From contig CP065000.1 in NCBI GenBank assembly GCA_016700075.1, positions 2,294,001 through 2,358,000 on the forward strand: a DNA stretch of 64,000 nucleotides. Reading direction: 5' to 3'. The number at the start of each line of letters is the position of its first letter. The first letter of the stretch is position 1. The notes beneath the pieces were generated by a model. It searched no databases and was not told the origin of the DNA. It worked only from the letters and a program-made list of their open reading frames with translations. This DNA is from Acidobacteriota bacterium (GTDB lineage: Bacteria; Acidobacteriota; Blastocatellia; Pyrinomonadales; Pyrinomonadaceae). A program made the translations under genes and the position numbers. Below, piece by piece: positions 62,714 through 64,000 of the stretch.

Positions 62714-62753
62714 AGTGCAAAATGCACAATTATCGCATTTATCATTTTGCACT
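62714..62753. repeat. Hairpin repeat family E between rpmG and tRNA-Trp
   Basis: AGTGCAAAATG at 62714-62724 and CATTTTGCACT at 62743-62753 are a perfect 11-bp inverted repeat, with an extra ATGCACAATT/TTTGCATT extension. The spacer contains little else. Confidence 0.7.
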
Positions 62754-62767
62754 TTGCATTTGGTCTT

Positions 62768-62843
62768 AGGGGTATGGTGTCAATGGTTAGCATGGAGGTC
62801 TCCAAAACCTTAGGTCCGGGTTCGAGTCCTGGTACCCCTGCCA
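62768..62843 (+). tRNA. tRNA-Trp (CCA)
   Basis: AGGGGTA at 62768-62774 pairs with TACCCCT at 62833-62839, followed by G and encoded CCA. The loop CTCCAAA gives anticodon CCA at 62802-62804. Its position before secE is the usual one. Confidence 0.95.
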
Positions 62844-62868
62844 TTTGAAGCATTTAGGAGAGACTTAG

Positions 62869-63108
62869 GTGTCAGAAGCAGCCTCGATAGAGGGAAAAAG
62901 AAAAGAAGGCGTCGGCGAATTCATACAGAAAACGCGCGCCGAGCTCGATAAAACGACGTTCCCGTCGTCCAGCGACGTAAAAGGAACGACGATCATCGTG
63001 CTGATCTGCGTCGTATTTTTTGCGGTCTATCTGTTCTTGGTCGATAAAGGATGGGTTTACATTCTCGAAGGCCTGACGTGGCTCGTCAACAAGATCGCGG
63101 GCGTCTAA
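62869..63108 (+). CDS. secE: Preprotein translocase subunit SecE
   Basis: The 79-residue protein starts at GTG 62869, preceded by AGGAGA. It has the SecE amphipathic region (FIQKTRAELDKTTFPSSSDV) and one membrane helix (TTIIVLICVVFFAVYLFLVD). It is the short single-helix form and holds SecY in the translocon. It is followed by nusG after 12 bp. Confidence 0.92.
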   Translation: MSEAASIEGKRKEGVGEFIQKTRAELDKTTFPSSSDVKGTTIIVLICVVFFAVYLFLVDKGWVYILEGLTWLVNKIAGV

Positions 63109-63120
63109 GGGATATTTGAA

Positions 63121-63681
63121 ATGAAACAGTGGTATTTCATACACACGTATTCCGGGCACGAGAATAAGGTCGTCGAAAGCCTCAACGCGCGTATCCGCGA
63201 CCTGGAACTTGCCGAGCTGATCACGGGCGTTCTGCTCCCGAAAGAAAAGGTCGTAGAGCTTCGCGGCAACAAAGAGGTCGTTTCCGAGCGAATGTTCTAT
63301 CCGGGCTATGTGCTGGTCGAGATCGAATGTGACGATTCCGGCAAGATACCCGACAACGTTTTTCACGCGATCAAATCGACGCCGAAAGTGACGGGCTTCC
63401 TCGGCGGCCGCCAGCCGACGCCGCTTTCGCAGGCAGAGGTCGATCAGATCGTACACAATATCGAGGTCGCGACCGAAAAGCCGAAACCGAAGTTCACCTA
63501 TCAGGTCGGCGAGGTCGTGCGTATCAAATCGGGGCCTTTCGCCAGCTTTACAGGCAAGGTCGAAGAGGTCAACGAGGACAAAGCGCTTCTCAAGGTCTCG
63601 ATCACAATTTTCGGGCGTTCTACGCCGTATGAACTTAGTTTCCTTGAGGTGGAAAAGGTCACCTTTGCGGAAGAGAATTAA
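63121..63681 (+). CDS. nusG: Transcription termination/antitermination protein NusG
   Basis: The 186-residue protein has the NGN domain (KQWYFIHTYSGHENKVVESL, YPGYVLVEIE, GFLGGRQPTPLS) and the C-terminal KOW domain (VGEVVRIKSGPFASFTGKVE). It couples RNA polymerase to ribosome or Rho. Length is standard. The REP pair follows directly. Confidence 0.97.
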   Translation: MKQWYFIHTYSGHENKVVESLNARIRDLELAELITGVLLPKEKVVELRGNKEVVSERMFYPGYVLVEIECDDSGKIPDNVFHAIKSTPKVTGFLGGRQPTPLSQAEVDQIVHNIEVATEKPKPKFTYQVGEVVRIKSGPFASFTGKVEEVNEDKALLKVSITIFGRSTPYELSFLEVEKVTFAEEN

Positions 63682-63683
63682 CC

Positions 63684-63803
63684 GTCGGGGACGCAGGCTG
63701 CCAGCCTGCATCTCCCGGCAAAATGAGGACATTCCCGGGCGAAAGTTCGGGATCGTAAATCGAAGAAGGAGAAGAATTCAGGCAAGGCTGCCTGCGTTCC
63801 GAC
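63684..63803. repeat. Inverted REP pair (BIME) between nusG and rplK
   Basis: The forward copy, GCAGGCTGCCAGCCTGC at 63693-63709, has the left flank GTCGGGGAC. The opposed partner near 63780-63803 reads AGGCAAGGCTGCCTGCGTTC followed by CGAC. Outer arms GTCGGGGACGCAGGC and GCCTGCGTTCCGAC are complementary apart from two positions. The pair spans most of the 126-bp spacer and ends 4 bp before the rplK start. Confidence 0.8.
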
Positions 63804-63807
63804 AAGA

Positions 63808-64000
63808 ATGGCAAAGAAGATAGAAGGTTACATTAAGCTGCAGATACCTGCGGGCAAAGCAAATCCGGCTCCGCCGATCGGCCCGGCTTTGGGTCAGCAC
63901 GGCGTCAACATCATGGAATTCTGCAAGGCGTTCAACGCCAAAACGCAGAACGACGACCCGGACATGAAAATTCCGGTGGTCATCACGGTTTACGCGGACC
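63808..64000 (+). CDS. rplK: 50S ribosomal protein L11, 5' part
   Basis: The first 64 codons read AKKIEGYIKLQIPAGKANPA then PPIGPALGQHGVNIMEFCKA, the conserved L11 N-terminal domain that binds 23S rRNA and carries the thiostrepton-site prolines. The gene runs off the window edge. Its ATG at 63808 lies directly after the REP pair, so the ribosome-binding site must lie within or between the repeats (GAAGGAGAAG at about 63763 is 45 bp away). Confidence 0.95.
   Translation, partial: MAKKIEGYIKLQIPAGKANPAPPIGPALGQHGVNIMEFCKAFNAKTQNDDPDMKIPVVITVYAD

Overview
The window looks like the chromosome of an Acidobacteriota member, most likely Blastocatellia/Pyrinomonadales. The grounds are moderate GC, two VWFA proteins of the type common in Acidobacteria, carboxypeptidase-regulatory-fold outer-membrane proteins, an M61 protease with a PDZ domain, an S9B peptidase and abundant lipoproteins. 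The assignment rests on gene content only; no rRNA is present. No gene-free stretch exceeds about 300 bases.

Layout. 0.1-10.1 kb: DinB protein, beta-propeller lipoprotein, M61 peptidase, MFS transporter, large membrane histidine kinase, outer-membrane protein. 10.2-15.9 kb: tRNA-Ser, gltX, a DUF433/PIN-like toxin-antitoxin pair, and a coupled operon (hypothetical, glycosyltransferase, cupin, membrane protein, DUF1801). 15.9-17.9 kb: an Lrp gene scar, then a redox operon (thioredoxin-like protein, DUF2024, flavodoxin-fold reductase, MarR) with a candidate MarR operator. 17.9-24.2 kb: Lrp divergent from phhA, then hppD and hmgA, which together take phenylalanine/tyrosine to maleylacetoacetate. 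24.2-28.8 kb: SMP-30-like lipoprotein, OsmC, ankyrin protein, VOC protein, rhodanese and a secreted protein made only of EF-Tu domains II and III. 29.0-34.4 kb: a compact phage-like head cassette (endolysin, holin-like, TerL, portal, scaffold-like, P22-type coat, connector-like) closed by a terminator. 34.5-35.7 kb: a Fic protein behind eight alternating TGTCGAT half-sites. 36.2-43.7 kb: trmFO, TauE-like transporter, VWFA protein, a 35-bp REP array with its RAYT transposase, xerC, S9B peptidase. 43.7-55.9 kb: brnTA, lytic transglycosylase, second VWFA protein, menC-like enzyme, parDE, TonB receptor, ettA, lipoprotein. 56.0-60.8 kb: xerD and a Tat-exported paoABC-type molybdenum hydroxylase. 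60.9-64.0 kb: tRNA-Tyr, Gly, Thr, tuf (frameshifted), rpmG, tRNA-Trp, secE, nusG and the start of rplK.

The strongest theme is a REP-RAYT system. A single IS200-like RAYT gene sits between a six-copy REP array and an inverted REP. Copies of the same 17-bp palindrome lie in the coding sequences of gltX and trmFO, at the xerC 5' end, and between nusG and rplK. Further hairpin repeat families occupy other spacers. Other points for a second look are the GTPase-less secreted EF-Tu paralogue, the 2-nt deletion in tuf, the minimal capsid cassette and the symmetric Fic operator.
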